This document shows, in pieces, positions 30,514 to 32,510 of a DNA stretch of 32,510 nucleotides. The notes below the pieces were generated by a model. That model made no database searches. It was not told the DNA's origin and worked only from the letters and a program-made list of their open reading frames with translations. The position numbers and the translations under genes are program-made. Positions within the stretch are counted from its first letter, which is position 1. Every line of letters begins with the position of its first letter. The stretch comes from an uncultured Flammeovirgaceae bacterium (GTDB taxonomy: Bacteria > Bacteroidota > Bacteroidia > Cytophagales > Cyclobacteriaceae), in the NCBI GenBank assembly GCA_937884755.1, contig CAKZYJ010000459.1, positions 1-32,510 on the forward strand, written 5' to 3'.

Positions 30514-32510
30514 CTACTGACCGGCTTCGTCGCCGCCCTGGTAAATCTCATGATCGGGGTTACCACCCGCCATGAGGTAGGCGATCAGATCTCTCAACTC
30601 GTTTTCGTTTAATGGATAAATCAAGTTGGGAGGCATGACCGACACGGCCGATAATTTGGTTTCCGTTACTTCGGCTCTGGGGACTTCCCGAATGTAGTCG
30701 GGGGCGAACGGGTTCTGCGATAAATAATAACTCTCTTCATCCTGGTCGGTGAGCCGCCCCACTACCGACTTACCGTCTTTCAGATATAACACCGTTGAAG
30801 CATATTGGTCAGAAACGGCTTTGTTCGGCTCAATAATTGCTTCAATCATATCCTTCGTAGAGAAGCGGGTACCTAGGCGGGTTAAATCCGGGCCGATAAT
30901 ACCACCTTCGCCTCGCATGCTGTGGCAGGTCTGGCAACGAGTGGCCACGTACATATTAGCACCTACCTGAAAGTCAGCGTTCTTCAGCCCCAGCGTATCT
31001 AAGGTAGCTACCGCTTCATCTATTTTCCAATTCCGACGAGGACCTTTGGGGCGAGGCACGTTCGCCAAATCTTTACCGCTATTAGACAACAGTGAGTCGC
31101 CGGATAAGTTGTTGTAATACTCAAACTTATCTTCCGGCACGTGGGTAAGTGCCTCTTTACGGGCTTTGTCGATAAAGCCGATGTAGCTGTTACCGGCCTC
31201 AAAGTCGAAGGCTCGGTAAAACCACTTGAAGTAGCGCTCCCGCTGCTCGGGAGTCCAACCGGATTTTTGTTCGCTGAGCACAGTGGCGTAGTAAGTTTGC
31301 TGAGCCGGAGGAATATCCTTCAGCATCCGGGCGATATCTAGTCCGTACTGAGGATTTCGTAAAATCAAATCGGAGCTTTCGGTAGCCGATTCGGCCTGAG
31401 TCGGAGCTCGGCTTTCGTCTTCTTCCAGTAGTGTTAAGGTGGTTTCAATAACGCCGGGAGCATCCAGACTTACCAGTAGCTTACTTAGCGAAGCATTGAT
31501 GATTTCATTATCTGCCGGATACTGAGCGCTCAAATAATCAACCACTTTTTGCTTGGTTTCACCAGTGGGATCTCCCATCCGAACCAGGGTAAGTTCAAAC
31601 GCTCGCAGCAAATCTACCCGCTGCTGATTATCTAACTGACCGTAATTTACCTGAGTAAGCTTATCCAGCATCTGGTCCTTCGCGGACGAATCGCCGTGAC
31701 GGACCACCGCAATCATACCCAGAGTGAAGGTAACCGGATCACTCTCGTTCATCACTTTCTCTTTCCACTGATCTACCGACTGTTGCTCCACCGCAATACG
31801 GGCGGCGTAGCGCACAAAGCGATCGGTATGGTTCAAATTAGGCCAAGCCGCTTCTACCCCACCGCTAGCTCCTTCTTTATGGTACTCTTCCAGTTGCTTT
31901 CTCAGTTGATTGGCTTCGTTCACCTCAGCAGTAGTATTATCAACCAGAGTTACATTACCATCGTAGTATACGCGGTACAAATCCGAATCTAGGCGACGGC
32001 CACCGGTCATGAAGTACATAGCACCGTCGGGGCCAATTACTCCGTCGGTAAGTGGTAGCGGCATGCCGGATACAAACTCTTCGCGTTCACCGCGATAAGT
32101 ACTACCTTCCGGCTGCAAATGAATGGCGTAGATAATTCCGAAGCTCCAGTCGAAGGTATATAATGCTTTTTGGTACTTTTCAGGAAAGGCAGATCCTCGT
32201 CCGTAGATCACGCCGGTGGGTGAACCCTGGCCGATGTTGAGTACGGGGGGCAGGTTATCGGGATAAGCCGGTGACCATTTGCCGTTACCTGTACGCCAGC
32301 CAAACTCACTACCACTAGTTACGTGGCAGATACGGGTAGGGCGATACCAGGGCATTCCCAGGTCCCACTCCATATCCGAGTCGTAGGTAAACATATCTCC
32401 AGCATCGTTAAAGGCGATATCGAAGGGGTTACGGAAGCCCGCACTAACCAGCTCCCAACGCTCACCCGCCGGGTCAATCTTAGCAATCCACCCGCCGGGA
32501 GCACCCCGTT
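30514..32510 (-). CDS. Membrane-bound dehydrogenase-type propeller with TIGR02603-like heme c domain (partial)
   Basis: Partial: the frame stays open to the window edge at 32510, so the start is outside. The visible ~664 residues begin inside a beta-propeller (GGWIAKIDPAGERWELVSAG, FRNPFDIAFNDAGDMFTYDS) of the putative membrane-bound dehydrogenase type. A helical-repeat segment follows in the middle (about 200-420 of the visible part, HEAT-like). The C-terminal domain carries the c-type heme motif CQTCH with GPDLTRLGTRF and the fold marks IIEPNKAVSDQYASTVLYLK, KSVVGRLTDQ and LRDLIAYLMAGG, matching the TIGR02603 heme-binding domain. It probably oxidises sugars in the periplasm and passes electrons via heme. 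It is isolated from the DUF1080 gene by a strong terminator but is a logical supplier of oxidised sugar for it. Confidence 0.88.
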   Translation of the reverse strand, partial: RGAPGGWIAKIDPAGERWELVSAGFRNPFDIAFNDAGDMFTYDSDMEWDLGMPWYRPTRICHVTSGSEFGWRTGNGKWSPAYPDNLPPVLNIGQGSPTGVIYGRGSAFPEKYQKALYTFDWSFGIIYAIHLQPEGSTYRGEREEFVSGMPLPLTDGVIGPDGAMYFMTGGRRLDSDLYRVYYDGNVTLVDNTTAEVNEANQLRKQLEEYHKEGASGGVEAAWPNLNHTDRFVRYAARIAVEQQSVDQWKEKVMNESDPVTFTLGMIAVVRHGDSSAKDQMLDKLTQVNYGQLDNQQRVDLLRAFELTLVRMGDPTGETKQKVVDYLSAQYPADNEIINASLSKLLVSLDAPGVIETTLTLLEEDESRAPTQAESATESSDLILRNPQYGLDIARMLKDIPPAQQTYYATVLSEQKSGWTPEQRERYFKWFYRAFDFEAGNSYIGFIDKARKEALTHVPEDKFEYYNNLSGDSLLSNSGKDLANVPRPKGPRRNWKIDEAVATLDTLGLKNADFQVGANMYVATRCQTCHSMRGEGGIIGPDLTRLGTRFSTKDMIEAIIEPNKAVSDQYASTVLYLKDGKSVVGRLTDQDEESYYLSQNPFAPDYIREVPRAEVTETKLSAVSVMPPNLIYPLNENELRDLIAYLMAGGNPDHEIYQGGDEAGQ

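Overview
The window looks like a chromosomal stretch of a Bacteroidota bacterium, most likely of the Cytophagales type. This is inferred from gene content: a membrane-anchored LytTR regulator, a BlaI/M56 pair whose peptidase is fused to TonB-C and carboxypeptidase-regulatory-like domains, an FtsX/MacB-type permease, DUF1080 and heme-c dehydrogenase proteins, and TTTG / TAnnTTTG-like promoter elements. I see no rRNA, tRNA, CRISPR array or intact insertion sequence.

Layout. (a) 1-4412: sugar and acid catabolism genes, namely a truncated ThuA/glucose-sorbosone dehydrogenase lipoprotein, a Tat-exported amidohydrolase and a large secreted protein of unknown function. (b) 4472-7876: a visibly more A+T-rich block with a membrane-anchored PAF-acetylhydrolase-like esterase, a MotA/TolQ/ExbB-type gene broken by a stop codon, a divergent membrane LytTR regulator and a small secreted protein. 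(c) 8150-12074: a sulfide/persulfide handling island: two ArsR/SmtB-type operators, TauE/SafE exporter, CstB-like persulfide dioxygenase-rhodanese (split by an in-frame TAG), thioredoxin and two YeeE/YedE-type sulfur transport proteins. (d) 12270-16172 (minus): a stress cluster of two tandem universal stress proteins flanking an HMA-like protein, three small membrane proteins and a receiver-only response regulator. Crp/Fnr-like dyads lie before three of these genes. (e) 16466-20986: ClbS/DfsB protein, membrane protein plus AraC/GyrI regulator, ABC permease. (f) 21141-23338: a BlaI repressor and M56 sensor-peptidase operon under three evenly phased operators. (g) 23394-32510 (minus): a sugar-catabolism cluster (TIGR02603-type heme protein, DUF1080 hydrolase, two xylose-isomerase-like TIM barrels, DUF4432 epimerase, cupin isomerase, Gfo/Idh/MocA oxidoreductase). 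It is bounded by good intrinsic terminators at 30465-30496 and 23394-23428.

The genes suggest an organism that detoxifies sulfide and persulfide, tunes stress proteins to oxygen or redox state, and catabolises glycosides, possibly through 3-keto intermediates. The most unusual feature is three single in-frame stop codons within otherwise continuous homologous reading frames (14-16, 6330-6332, 9716-9718), with no frameshifts. In the CstB-like gene the stop is followed two codons later by an ATG, so it may yield a split, still functional two-polypeptide enzyme.
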